A DNA stretch of 64,000 nt from Branchinecta lynchi (GCA_023053575.1 JAKZAP010000022.1:14178518-14242517); one strand, 5' to 3'; positions 51,871 through 62,576 are shown, counted from the first letter of the stretch. Notes: generated by a model from the letters alone, not told the origin. Made by a program: numbers and translations.

Positions 51871-52393
51871 TTTCAATCAGTCAAGTTTAATCCGAATAGC
51901 TAAAAGCTAGAAAAGGAATAAACCTAAACTTAGTTTTCTCAGATGATTAGCCTGGCGAATACTGGATCTGGCGAAGACAAGACCCAGTTTTCTGGATCAA
52001 ATACTAGATTTTTGGGATCCCATCGAAACCTTAGGTCTTGTTACAGTTATCGTGGTATTTGATACGCGCTGCTCTGCAAAAACGACTATTGCCAAAATTG
52101 CACTTTTTGAAGTCATCCCAAAAGAAAAACAGATATCCAGTTACATCACTAAGTGCTAAACTTCTTTCTCACTAATCTGACGAAAGTGAGATGACTTTTC
52201 AGATGACACGACCAGTTACCACGGTCGGACCGTAGTATCTGAATATCTGATACCATGATAACTGGCCAGATACCACGATAACTGCAAAAACGACTTTAGA
52301 CCGTGGTATCAGATACCATGGTATCTGCAAAAACGCAACTATTGCACCATACCCGAAACTGTAAGGGGCATAACCAAAATAATGTGTAAAATC

Positions 52394-52573
52394 AAGCGTG
52401 CTCCACCCTACTTGCCGTAGTTACTATGCATGACGTCACGGATCTGGTGTCAAGGCTGGAACGAGTTTTCCTATTTCCGGCAAAATGTCGTGCCACGAGC
52501 TGATTGAAACAATCACGTCACAGAGATCGTAATTACGACGCTAACTACGCACTCGGAGCGTGGGAAGCAAATA
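52394..52573. mobile_element. Family A MITE, copy 7, left half
   Basis: AAGCGTGCTCCACCC start and family body to AGCAAATAGTT, then an abrupt change into LINE sequence. The right half is absent. Confidence 0.75.
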
Positions 52574-54621
52574 GTTGAAGAACAAATAATCAGATGGAAT
52601 CTCGTGTCTTTGATACCATGCAACGAACAACAAAATCCTAGGCTTTATTGTTGGTGATGATGAAGAGATGATAGCGGAGAGAGATAGAATATTTGCATAC
52701 TGCGGAAACGACGCTGAGTACAAAGTTTTCCGGAATCGTGTAGCTAATGCGGTGAAGAAAGCGAGAAAACAATACGGGTCTAAAATAACAGCGAAGCTCC
52801 TTACAACTGAGCCAAGGAAGTTCCACAAAGTCGTACAGAGTTTGCTTGGAAAAGAGAAAAAGAAAGTGGAAGTTTGCGACGAGAAGGGTGACAAACTCTC
52901 AGCTGACAGAATAAACGAGCACTTCGCTTCTATCTGCAGGAAGTATCCGCCCCTAGCCTCACTACCTCCCCTCCCCCCAGCCGCTGAAATCCCAACCATC
53001 GAAGAACACCTGGTTTTCAAAGAGCTTAAAAAAATCAACCCACGCAAATCCGCCTACCCAAACGAACTACCACCACGAATAATTCGTGAATGCGCACTTG
53101 AACTCTGCACCCCACTTACTGCTTTGCTCAATCAGTCAGCTTGTGAAGGCATCTTTCCCGATGTCTTCAAGAAAGCAGTAGTGACCCCTATACCAAAGAA
53201 ACCACAACCAAACGGCCTTAAAGACCTTCGCCCAATCTCACAAACATCTGCGTTCGCGAAGATATTCGAATCCTTTATTCTGAGATGGTTGATGGCTGAC
53301 ATCGGTAACAAGCTCGATGACAGGCAGTTCGGATTTCGTCCGGGCTACAGCACGGTTCACTACTTAGTACGACTCCTAGACATGACTTTAAAACACCTAG
53401 AACTACCAGGCAGTTTTGTGGATTGCCTAATAGGTGATTTTGTCAAGGCCTTTGACTACCTTTGTCACAACGTCGTTATAGGAGAGGCAGAGCTGATGGG
53501 AGCCAGACAAATTGTCCTTAGGTTGGTCGCCAGCTACCTTCACCAGAGACTCCAATGTGTGCTGCTGGAGGATGGCGAAATCTCAGATTTTCTTCCGATT
53601 ACATGTGGAGCCCCTCAAGGCGGTAAACTTGGGCCTTCTTGCTTCACAATCGTAATCAACTCCTTGATCATAAAGATCACGGAAAGGCTTAAGTTTGCAG
53701 ACGATTTGACCCTTCCCATCCTCCGATCAATAAATGACGTACCTGATAAATGCCCTGTCAGAAAGGCATTTGAGACTCTTTGCAAGGAGGCTGAGCAACT
53801 GAAACTGACTGTCAGCTCAGAAAAGAGCACACTCATCAGATTTAACTTCCTGAAACAAGATGCACCTGCTACAGATTATGTCCTTAGTTCGAGCAAAACC
53901 ATCAAGATCCTGGGACTTCATCTGGACGAGAACCTAAGCATGGAGACACATGTGTCAAAAATAGTCTCGAAAACATCATACCTACTCAAGTTCTTCGCTA
54001 AACTACGAAGGTTCGCCATCCCCAAGGACACAATGGTAACATGTTATAAAACATACATTAGACCTGCCACCGAGTACGCCTGCGCAGTTTGGCATCCGAT
54101 GATAACACAGAACCAGAGTTCTAGGCTAGAATCCCTACAAAAACAAGCATGCAAGATGATCCTCGGACTGTCGTATGTGACGTACGAGGATAGCGTCGAG
54201 AAACTTAAAATCCCAACACTTTCGAAGAGACGTCACGATCTAACCATGGCATTTGGCACGGAATGTCTTAGATCAGAACACCATCGTGACATCCTACCCG
54301 AATTCTCCTCCCTCCCGAACTATCGAACACGGCGTGCCGAAAAACTTAAGGGACTCGATCCACTCCTCCAACCACCACCGACAAAATCAAGTCAACGCTA
54401 CACAAAGTCGTTCGTGCCATATTTCATCCGTCATCACAACCTGAAAATAGAAGGAAAAGAAGACAATGAAGAGTTTTGACGAAATGTGGATTAATTGTAT
54501 ATATTGAGTGTTTTATTTGTGTATTTCATGACGCGCATAAATTGTTGACCTCCCAGGTTATTTTTTTTCTTTGTGTAAAGATATTGGGCAAATAAAAATG
54601 ATTCTGATTCTGATTCTGAAA
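52574..54621 (+). mobile_element. 5'-truncated LINE with open RT frame
   Basis: The reading frame is open from the junction at about 52577 through 54479, though the first in-frame ATG is at 52668. After the ORF there is AATAAA (54591) and a (GATTCT)3 tail, a CR1-like type of simple-repeat end. The element lies between fragments of family A and family B. Absence of frame damage suggests recent insertion. Confidence 0.85.
52668..54479 (+). CDS. LINE ORF2 fragment, reverse transcriptase
   Basis: 603 residues with a non-LTR reverse transcriptase domain. Visible are KAVVTPIPKK (about residues 166-175), LRPISQTSAFAKIFES (about 186-201), FGFRPGYSTVH (about 222-232), motif A DFVKAFD (about 257), domain B CGAPQGGKLGPS (about 312) and motif C FADDLTL (about 342). 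The thumb and C-terminal region follow with KILGLHLDENL, YIRPATEYACAVWH and RLESLQKQACKMILGL. The endonuclease domain is missing because of 5' truncation. PQGG and FADD differ from the usual PQGS and YADD or FADD. It copies element RNA at the target site in full-length relatives. The start codon is simply the first ATG in a truncated copy, so the protein may not be made. Confidence 0.9.
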   Translation: MIAERDRIFAYCGNDAEYKVFRNRVANAVKKARKQYGSKITAKLLTTEPRKFHKVVQSLLGKEKKKVEVCDEKGDKLSADRINEHFASICRKYPPLASLPPLPPAAEIPTIEEHLVFKELKKINPRKSAYPNELPPRIIRECALELCTPLTALLNQSACEGIFPDVFKKAVVTPIPKKPQPNGLKDLRPISQTSAFAKIFESFILRWLMADIGNKLDDRQFGFRPGYSTVHYLVRLLDMTLKHLELPGSFVDCLIGDFVKAFDYLCHNVVIGEAELMGARQIVLRLVASYLHQRLQCVLLEDGEISDFLPITCGAPQGGKLGPSCFTIVINSLIIKITERLKFADDLTLPILRSINDVPDKCPVRKAFETLCKEAEQLKLTVSSEKSTLIRFNFLKQDAPATDYVLSSSKTIKILGLHLDENLSMETHVSKIVSKTSYLLKFFAKLRRFAIPKDTMVTCYKTYIRPATEYACAVWHPMITQNQSSRLESLQKQACKMILGLSYVTYEDSVEKLKIPTLSKRRHDLTMAFGTECLRSEHHRDILPEFSSLPNYRTRRAEKLKGLDPLLQPPPTKSSQRYTKSFVPYFIRHHNLKIEGKEDNEEF

Positions 54622-54714
54622 ATGAGATGACTTTCTCAGATACCACGCTAAATGCAAAAACGGCTTTAGACCGTGGTATCAGATATCATGGTATCTGCGA
54701 ATACGCAAGTCCTT
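54622..54714. mobile_element. Family B fragment after LINE
   Basis: TGAGATGACTTTCTCAGATA then GATATCATGGTATCTGCG match the right part of family B. Confidence 0.7.
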
Positions 54715-55088
54715 TTCATCAAAACCATGATGGCCTCGCGAGGCTATAAACAGCCTGGATTGGTTGTTATTACCTTAAATTACCTTGTTTTGAAAAACCC
54801 AGCTGAGTGTCGGAGCAGTGACTTACGTTCGAATTTTGAAAAAGTAGTTGTATCTGCTACGACGTGTGCTTTAAGCTGACTAGTCGGCTTATATTTAATT
54901 TATATGAAGGGGTATTTTGGTTCACATCAATGTCCAACCATATCTTGAATTCGCCAGACCAAATGTTCGTTTCCCAAACCAGATGTTTTTTTCCCAAACC
55001 AAATATTAATTTCCCAAACCATCTGTTCGTTTACCCGACGATATATTAATTTCCCAAACCATCCGTTCCTCCTGGCAAACCCTCTATA
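54715..55088. other. Intergenic, short direct repeats
   Basis: 54950-55075 repeats TTCCCAAACCA(A/G/T)ATGTT-like words five or six times at 25-30-bp spacing. No gene. Confidence 0.55.
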
Positions 55089-55150
55089 GGCGTATTCTCG
55101 CCGTTCCCCGAGGACTCCTCCGAGAATCGAAGAGAACGGCGAGAATACTC
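55089..55150. repeat. Family G mini-hairpin, copy 3
   Basis: Only the terminal repeats remain: GGCGTATTCTCGCCGTTCC and GAACGGCGAGAATACTC. Flanked by TATA on both sides. Confidence 0.75.
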
Positions 55151-56158
55151 TATATCACTAAGGAAGAAGGAGTAAGCGTGTCCGTACGACTCAAATCCTG
55201 TGTCGATCAATCACCGCGATCTTTGACAGCAGCTGTGACAGCACTTCTGCCTTTCTTCCGCTCGGCAGGGGCGTCACTATGGGCCCCCCCCCCCCAAAGG
55301 TCTTGAGAAAGTACGAAGCGCCGGCAAACACAGAAGAAATAAAATTTTGTATGCTTTTGTCAGGCGTCGGTCGACTCGTCGGCACATCGGGTTCTTTTTA
55401 TATGCAAGAAATGAAATCCTTAAGACATTTGTCGGACAAAACACTGAAGAAATCGAATTGTGCATGCTTTTGTCATGCCTCGGTGGTCTGGTCGGCACAT
55501 CGGGTTCTTTTTATACATAAGAAATCCAGAAGAAACAAATTATTTATGCTTTTGTCGGACGTCGGTTGACTCGTTGGAACACCGAGTTCTTTTTATACGC
55601 AAGAAATGAAATCCTGCAAACACTTGTCGGGCAAAGCACTGAAGAAATCGAATTTCGTATGCTTTTGACGCGCCTCGGTATTCTCGTCGGACATGGCTTT
55701 GTTGGGCGTCGGTATTGTCGTCGGCACATCAGGTTCTTTTTACACAAACACGAAATTCTGTAAATTTTTATCGGGCGCATGCAAAAAGTTCAAGTCTCGT
55801 CGGTACATCGCACAACGTAAAAATTAAAGTTCTTTACTGTCTTGTCGGGCAAAACACAAACGAAATCGATTTCTGAATGCTTTTCAGCGTCGGTATCCTT
55901 GTCGGCACGTCGGGCCTTCTTATGGCACTTGCCCTTCGGCCAAGTGTCATATAGCGATCGCAATTTCTGTCCGTCTGTCGGTCGGTCCAGATTTTTCTAG
56001 TTCGGGCACTTCCACACAAGCTAGGACCATGAAACTTCGCAGGCATATCAGGGACCCGACCAGGTCAACTTCAAATAATCACTTCCACAATCTGACTTTC
56101 CCCGGATCCGGGAGTCCGGAAACTATAAAGCAAAAGCGGAGCGAAACGTAGCAAAAAG

Positions 56159-56225
56159 AGCGCCCAAATGCGGGATCGAACCTCGGAGACGCCAAGCCAA
56201 TGCTCTACCACTGCGCCAAGACTCG
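56159..56225 (-). repeat. tRNA-derived segment in D2
   Basis: On -: GAGTCTTGGCGCAGTGGTAG, then AGCATTGGCTTGGCG and a B-box GGTTCGATCCCGC. Box A and B spacing is tRNA-like, but the body is short and the arms are not all paired. Confidence 0.5.
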
Positions 56226-56552
56226 ACATATGATAGAGCGAATGCGGGACCAAATAAAAAGTGGTTAAACTAAACAAATCTCGTGAAACGCTTCCACATA
56301 AGCTAGGACAATGAAACTTGGCAGGAATATTTGATGTATTAGGGAGCGAATGCGGGAGTATATATTGTTTAAAGATTGAATCGGGGACCCGACCTGATTA
56401 ACCTGGACATAGTCAAGAAACATGAATAATAGTTCGGGCACTTCCGCACAAGCTAGGACGACGAAACTTTGCCGGCATATTAGGGACCCGACCAGATGAA
56501 CTTACAAATAATCATTTCCCCAAAAAGGGAGCGAAACGTAGCAAAAAGAGAG

Positions 56553-56625
56553 CTGCCTAAATGCGTGATCGAACCACGGACCTCGTGAGACGCCAGGCCA
56601 GTGCTCTACCACTGTGCCAAGACTT
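56553..56625 (-). repeat. tRNA-derived segment in D2 (second)
   Basis: On -: CAAGTCTTGGCACAGTGGTA then GAGCACTGGCCTGGCG and GGTTCGATCACGC. It is a relative of the 56159 segment, and both are followed by GAGCGAATGAGG/GCGGG-type flanks. Confidence 0.5.
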
Positions 56626-57380
56626 GATGTATGAGAGAGCGAATGAGGGATTACTTAGAACCTCGGGATAAACTAAACAAATCTTGTGAAACGCTTCCAC
56701 ATAAGCTAGACGGCGGAATCGGGAAATTAGTAGCATGCATAACTTTCGAATGGGTAATCGGATCTTAATGAAACTTGATATCTTGAAAGACCTCATGTCT
56801 CAGCATGTCCCATTTCAAGTCCAGACCGGATCCAGTGAACTGGGGGGGGGGGGGCTGAGGGGAGAACCGGACATCTTATGACACGCATAGAGTGGAGCGC
56901 TCAGGATGAAACTTGGTGGGAATTACAGGCACAAGTCCTAGGTGCATCAGTGACAGAATCGGACCGTATTTCGGGTACCGAGGGGGGGGGGGGGGGAGAG
57001 CTGTAGGGAGTGTCCGGAATTTTTGTGATATTCCTACTTTCATCCTACTTTCATCCTTACAAGTGCCATATGAGCTTCCAGCTCTTGTTATACGTAAGAA
57101 ATCAAATTCTGACAAGATTTGTCGGGCGCAAATTTTTCCGAAAATTTCGCCGGCGTTGCTTAGTTCAACTTGTTCTGGGTACAGTCGTTGGAAGCTTCGC
57201 TTTTTAGCGAAAGCTGAAACGAAAAGCCGAGTATGTGAATTTTAGTATATGAATTTAAATTAAAGGAACAATCTCAACTGATGCACTACACTTAGTTTTA
57301 CCCAAAATTTTGCCTGCGACGCATTTTGTAGTATTCTCTATTTGGAAGAACGGTGCATCATTGAGTTTTCGTTTTTGGAC

Positions 57381-57832
57381 AGAAACTCTTTCTTTAAAGG
57401 GGTACAAGAGCCACTACGAAACAACTACCGCGAAGCAATAGCCACTGCAAGCTGTATCAAACCCCATGAAACAAATTCTTTTGCCGTTGGCGAAAACAGG
57501 CTCGGGAGTTCAATTTATTAATGCTTTATCTCTTTTTTCAAATAAAAATGTGGAGTTTTCGGCTTTTCTGGGTCATTTAAAAATAAATAGGACCAATTTC
57601 GGATTTTTCAGTGAAAATACACCTTTTTGGGTCCTTTTTCGACAATAAAAACTGGGTTTTCCTAGGTAGACCACCCAATTTCAATTTGTGCTTGGGTATT
57701 TCCGCAGTAGACCACCCAATTGCAATTGGGTTCTTGCAATTTTGCGAGGTAGACCACCCTTTTCAAATGGGTTTTGGGGCTCAAAAGGGACCACCCCCAC
57801 GGGGGTTGACGTCTCCCTTTTTTATGGCACTT
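57381..57832. other. Unrecognised region with AGACCACCC repeats
   Basis: GTAGACCACCCAATT-like words recur at about 57666, 57707 and 57751, each followed by TGGGT. No coding signal recognised. Confidence 0.5.
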
Positions 57833-60101
57833 GAGCTTACTCAAGTGCCATATAGCGATTGTAATTTCTGTCCGTCAGTCGGTCTGTCGGTCCCGGTTTT
57901 GCTAGTTCGGGCACTTCCAGATAAGCTAGGACGATGAAACTTGGCAGGCGTATCAGGAACTGGACCAGATTAAATTAGAAATGGTCGCTTCCCCCATCCG
58001 ACCATCTGGAGGGGAGTGGAGGGAGGGGGAATCCGGAAAAAATAGGAAAAATGAGATATTTTTAGCTTACGAAGAGGTGATCTGATCTTAACGAAACTTG
58101 ATATGTGGAAGGACTTCGTGTCTCATACCCTCCATTTTAAATCCAGACCGGATCCAGTGACATTGGGGGGAGTTGGAGGGGGAAACCGGAAATCTTGGAA
58201 AACACTCAGAGTGGAGGGATCCGGATGAAACTTGGTGGATAGTACAAGCAAAAGTCCTAGATACGTGACTGATATAACCGGAACGGATCCGCTCACTTTG
58301 GGGGAGTTGGGGGGGGGGGGGGGAGAGAAGTCCGAATTTGTAGTGATCCCGCGAGTTCCGTGCTTCCTGATGTGCTGGGATGATGGAAATTGACAGGCAT
58401 GTCTGGGACCCGACCAGATTAAATAGGAAATCGTCAATTCCCCGATTCGACCATCTGGGGGGGGGGAGTGGAGGGAGGGTGAAGCCAAAATTTGATGTAT
58501 TTTTAGCTTGCGAACGGGTGATCGGATCTTGATGAAAGTTGATATTTAGGATATCCTCGTGTCTCAGACATCTCACTTTAAATCCGGGCCGGATCCGATG
58601 ACACTGGGGGGAGTTGGAGGAGGGAACCGGAAATTTTGAGAAACGCTTAGAGTGGAGGGATCGGGATGAAACTTGGTTGGAAAAACAAGCACAAGTCCTA
58701 GACACGTCATTGACATAACCGGACCAGATCAGGGCACTGTGGGGGAGTTGGGGTGGGGGTCCGGATTTCTAGCGATCCCGCGAGTTTGGTATTTTTCCTG
58801 ATGTCCTAGGTCGATGAAACTTGGCAGGTATGTCAGGGATCCAAACAGATTGACTTGAGAACAGCCGTTTCCCCGACCCGACGATCGTGGGGGGATGGGG
58901 AGTCCGGAATCTAGTGGCGTGCATAACTTTTGAACGGGTGATCGGATTTGAATGAAACTTGTCTGGTGAGCTAAAAAACTCAAGAAACTCTAAAAGCAGA
59001 GGGATTGGGACGAAACTTAATGGATGGAACAAGCATTAGGCCTAGATGAAATTGACGGAGCCAGATGGTTTCGGGGCTCTGTGGGGGAGTTGGATGGGGT
59101 TTCCTGGAATTCCGGTAGTCGTGAGTTAGAATAGTTCCAGATGTAAAACGACAACGAAACTTTGCAGGCATATTAGCGACCCGAATTATCTTGACTTAAG
59201 AACCTGACACAACATACCCCCGGAAACTTCCGTTCCTAGATCCGAGCATTTTTTGGGGAGCAAGAGAAGAGAAATATGGAAATTGACTTCTATAAATTGC
59301 AAACGAGTGGTCTGATTCGAGTGAAACTTCATGGGTGATACGAATCGATGGCCTCGACAGGTAAAACATGCGTTCGAACTATATGCGACCACGATTAGGG
59401 GAATTGGGGGTGGGGGGACTTTTGACATGCACAAAAACCAAACGGATGGACCGAATGAGATGCAAATTCGACAGTGCGGAGTTTATGCGGTCTAGATTTG
59501 TTATTTGGCGTCCGGGCCGGATTCGGCCAAGGTAGGGGGGGGGGGGGTACTGGAAACTTGCAGATAGGCTATACTCCAATTTCAGTAAAACTTGATGGAC
59601 AGGAACAGGGAATTAAGAGATTGGCCCCGAACCGGCTCCGACAACGTTGGTGGGAGGGGGGGGGGGGTACCGGAACTTTCCAAAAATGCTCAGATTCGAG
59701 TGAAACTTGATAGATGGTATAAAAGAAGATGCTTTAGGTGGTCGATCTTTTTTTTATTCCGAACCAGACTCGGCCACGGTAGGTGGAGATAGAGTGAGTA
59801 CCGGAAATCGTGTAGCACGTCTAGGGATCAAACAAATGGATTTATTTGGATGAAAGTTTGAGCAGTCATGTGCATTTGCTACAGACAATCGAGACGATGC
59901 CGGAACTGCTCACAAATGAGTGAAACTAAATATCCAGATCCAGATAACCGGTTTTACGCATCTGTAGCATGAGACGCGAAAACTCTTTCGGAGCATAACG
60001 AACACGGAAAATAGTGAAATATGGCAAATGCAAAGATTAGTGAGATTTCGTTCTTGTACAGCCTACTCGTACAAGTGCCATATGAGCTCGTAGCTCTTGT
60101 T
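57833..60101 (+). mobile_element. Family D2 element, copy 4, full length
   Basis: 5' hairpin ATGGCACTTGAG/CTCAAGTGCCAT, repeats collinear with the 23475 copy (shared blocks up to the last 200 bases), and end CAAGTGCCATATGAGCTCGT then AGCTCTTGTT. The 205-codon reverse frame at 58088-58705 lies in the repeats and shows no family resemblance. Confidence 0.8.
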
Positions 60102-60125
60102 GTCTCTGTGTCCTCCTGGATCTTC

Positions 60126-60312
60126 TTCTTCTTCCTGACTTAAATTTCGGTATTCTAGAAGTGTCAGAGAAGAAAAAAAAGGTAACAGCTTTCGGACCAA
60201 AAAAGAAAAGAAAATACAGCATATTTATTTATTTTTGTCCGAAAGCTGTTACCTTTATTTCTTCCGTGACACTTCTAGAATACAGAAATTTAAGTTGAGA
60301 AGAAGAAGAAGA
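60126..60312. repeat. Inverted repeat with about 75-bp arms
   Basis: AAATTTCGGTATTCTAGAAG and GGTAACAGCTTTCGGACC on the left are mirrored by GTCCGAAAGCTGTTACC and CTTCTAGAATACAGAAATTT on the right. GAAGAAGAA runs lie at both outer edges. Confidence 0.75.
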
Positions 60313-60500
60313 AAAAAGAATTAGCTATACAAAGGACGACAGACTTCGTAAAGTTTTTCGCAAGTACGCTCCGTAAAGTTTGTCGCCGCTCAGACGGGAA
60401 TTCGACCTAGATAACATTACGAAAATTTTATGTGGCAATTTGTTCTAGAAAGAAAAAGATTCGAAGAATCGCCGTGCTCCCCAGTTTCTTCTTGAAAATT

Positions 60501-60729
60501 CAGCATCTTTGCTGAATTTTTCGATGAATTTTATGCTGCATTAACTGAGCGAAAATTTAAGTCCGAAACCAAAATGCTGCATAAAATCCTGAATTAATTC
60601 AGCATTTTCGTTGATTCGGAGCTTTCGGACACGTTCTTAGCATCTTTGCTAAATTTTTCGACGAATTTTATGCTGAATTAATGCTGCATTAACTGAGCGA
60701 AAATTTAAGTCCGAAACCAAAATGCTGCA
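60501..60729. repeat. Direct duplication of about 90 bp
   Basis: GCATCTTTGCTGAATTTTTC...TTTATGCTG and CATTAACTGAGCGAAAATTT plus AAGTCCGAAACCAAAATGCT occur at 60503-60583 and 60639-60727. Related words are at 61985-62045. This is probably one repeated element end. Confidence 0.65.
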
Positions 60730-61580
60730 AGTACACCAATTGTACTGGTGTACTTCAAGTAGCACTAAGAACACTTTTCTGGTGTATGACCAGAAAACAC
60801 TGTATGACCTTGGCAACACTGCTCGCTGCATTGATAAGAGCTTCTCGGGTTCGTATTTGAACGGGCGTGTGTATTAAGACGTAAACATCGCTTATACCGT
60901 TTTTCAGCTTATTACACCTATTAGGACAATGCTTTATGATTGTAAGTCGGGAGGACCAGTCAATGCCTTTTTTCTAGCATGGCAGAGACCGAAGGTCGTC
61001 GGTACCTCTGCTCGTGTTCTCCTTGAACTCGTCCTTGGTGAAAGGTTCTTCATTGCACGGTGAACTGTTTATGGCGTCAGCCTCCAAGAACATTGAAGAT
61101 CAGCTAGGTCGGAGGACAGTCATTTCAAAAGGGTGCCATGTTGATCCTCTCATCCGACGAAGCAGGCTGGCTGCTCTGTTTTCTTGGCCAAACAGCTCAA
61201 GAAAGTCTTGAGGACCAAATATCCTTCCGAGTTTTGGCACTTCATTTTGGGGCAGCTTTCAGTTTGTTTGCAGTTCTTTCCTCGGAGCCGATCATTCGTG
61301 TGGGGGTGGAGGGAGGAGAATTCATGCATTTCTCTTGTACTAGTTCTGACCTTGGTGAAACTGGATAGTTTGCATATATGATATGTCCCAGATGTTGTCG
61401 CGGAGTCGGACAACATGACTGTCGCGGAGTGTTGTCGAGATGAATTACCATCAGTGAATGATCAGTGCTTTACTGTTTGCAATTTATCTATTTAATAGAT
61501 TGTGTGAGTTTCTTTATTTGTGCTTAGCAATTTGACCCATGAAAAACCCACCAAAACCCATGGCCAAGAGTGCTACACTT
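60730..61580. other. Intergenic, nothing recognised
   Basis: Short open frames overlap on both strands without recognisable motifs. The promoter of the SMPD4-like gene may lie in 61600-62160, but no element could be placed. Confidence 0.4.
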
Positions 61581-61589
61581 TCACCGCCC

Positions 61590-61960
61590 ACTTTCACCAA
61601 CTTTTAGCATTTAAAACGGGGTTACGGTGGGTGTAAAACGGCGAAGTACAAACTATTAATTAGTATTTAAAACTGGGTTAAGTTCAGGGTAAAACGGCGG
61701 AATACGGAAAAATAGCATTTAAAATAGCAGAAAATTTAGGATTTAAAACTGGTGATGCCAAGGTTTGGCATTAAGAACGGCGGAAATTTTAACATTTAAA
61801 ACGTGAATTTTTAGCATTAAAAATGCGAAAATTTTAACATTTAAATGGGCGATGTCAAAATTTGGAGATTCAAATGTCAAAAATTCTAGGGTTTAAATAC
61901 TAAAATTTGGATTTTTTTGTGCCCTTAATGCTAAAATTTGGCATTTTAAAATTTCGGAGG
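61590..61960. repeat. Degenerate TTAGCATTTAAAACGG repeats
   Basis: AGCATTTAAAACGG, GTATTTAAAACTGG, AGCATTTAAAATAGC, GGATTTAAAACTGG, ACATTTAAAACGTG and ACATTTAAATGGGC recur every 25-60 bases. GGCGGAA, GGCGAAG and AAAATTTTAAC words are interspersed. Confidence 0.65.
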
Positions 61961-62161
61961 TCACTGACAAGTTTTGCTCCTTCATACATAAAATGCTGAA
62001 TTAATTCAACATTTTCGTTCGTTTCGGAGCTTTCGGACACGTTCATAGAACGAAATTTCGCCTTCGCCGAGTCGCGCATTCTGCCAGAACCTTACTTACT
62101 CTGTGGTTACTTTCCGAGCAGCACTGTATTTGAAATAAACCGGCTGCGTGTTTTCTCAAGA

Positions 62162-62576
62162 ATGGTCCAAAATATGCAGAATCCTCTGGTGCAGCCCTTG
62201 CCTCAGAGGTGTCAATCTTTTGTTTGTTTGTTGCAGCAAGCTCAGAATAACAGAGAGCTTCAGATTCTGGTCAATGACATTGTCAAGAATATTTTTGGTG
62301 ATGCATATTCAGCCTGTGGATGGAACATGAAAATTGTTTCAAAATCTCAGAACCAGTATGAATTCACCATCATCAAAAGTTTCCTAAGCCCACAAGGAAC
62401 ATTTTTTAAAGCTTTGTACAAGCTTCTGAGTGACTCAAATGTCTGTTTTGAGTTCCCAATTAGCAATTTCCCAGCAAGCACCAGGCACTGTTTTGAGGAT
62501 GGGACACAGTCTTCATATTACCAAAGCAAATTGCACACACCACTTGGAATGAGCAACCCAAAGTCAATATTTTTAA
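62162..62576 (+). CDS. SMPD4: SMPD4-like (neutral sphingomyelinase 3), first coding exon
   Basis: An ATG with context AGAATGG opens a frame of 138 codons to a GTGAGT donor at 62577 (phase 1). The protein aligns without gaps to the N-terminal part of animal SMPD4. Matching pieces are RCQSFVCLL..., ELQILVNDIVKNIFG, GWNMKIV, QYEFTIIKSFLSPQGTFFKA, LYKL, CFEFPISNFP and YYQSKLHTP. The next family motif (NPFEYY) would start exactly at the split codon. SMPD4 is a membrane-anchored ER, Golgi and nuclear-envelope protein reported to hydrolyse sphingomyelin to ceramide. The rest of the gene, including the C-terminal membrane segment, is outside the window. A splice acceptor TTTGTTTGTTGCAG within the exon (62236) is a possible alternative start. 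Confidence 0.8.

Larger units (their letters stand above)
48745..52044 (+). mobile_element. Family D1 element with duplicated 5' end and nested D2
   Basis: Two copies of the 5' terminus (GGGATCCCAAAACGTAAGTG at about 48749 and 49140) but one 3' terminus (GGGATCCCATCGAAACC...GGTCTTGTT ending at 52044). There are about eight minisatellite units. A D2 element sits at 50214-51870 and D1 sequence resumes on its far side. Confidence 0.8.
48728..52345. mobile_element. Family B MITE, copy 3, split by a D1/D2 nest
   Basis: The left end TAGTTGCGTTTTT at 48728 continues at 52045 with ACAGTTATCGTGG, adjacent in the B consensus. It then runs through AAGTCATCCCAAAAGAAAAA to CTGCAAAAACGCAACTATTG. Everything between is the D1 insertion. 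Confidence 0.75.
55921..57089 (+). mobile_element. Family D2 element, copy 3, nested in E
   Basis: Begins ATGGCACTTGCCC and ends GCCATATGAGCTTCCAGCTC then TTGTT. The flanking E sequence resumes at ATACGTAAG, as for D1 in the other E copy. Carries two tRNA-like insertions. Confidence 0.8.
55266..57380. mobile_element. Family E element, copy 2, right end missing, with nested D2
   Basis: Starts CAGGGGCGTCACTA and follows the 17352 copy (GTCGGCACATCGGG units, later GGAAGCTTCGCTTTTTAGCG). The terminal TAGTGACGCCCCTG is not found; similarity fades near 57380. Confidence 0.75.

Noticed and set aside
52541..53047. 168-codon frame on -
   Set aside because: Antisense shadow of the LINE reverse transcriptase.
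58088..58705. 205-codon frame on -
   Set aside because: It lies across D2 minisatellite units; similar frames appear in other D2 copies because of their composition. No motif recognised.
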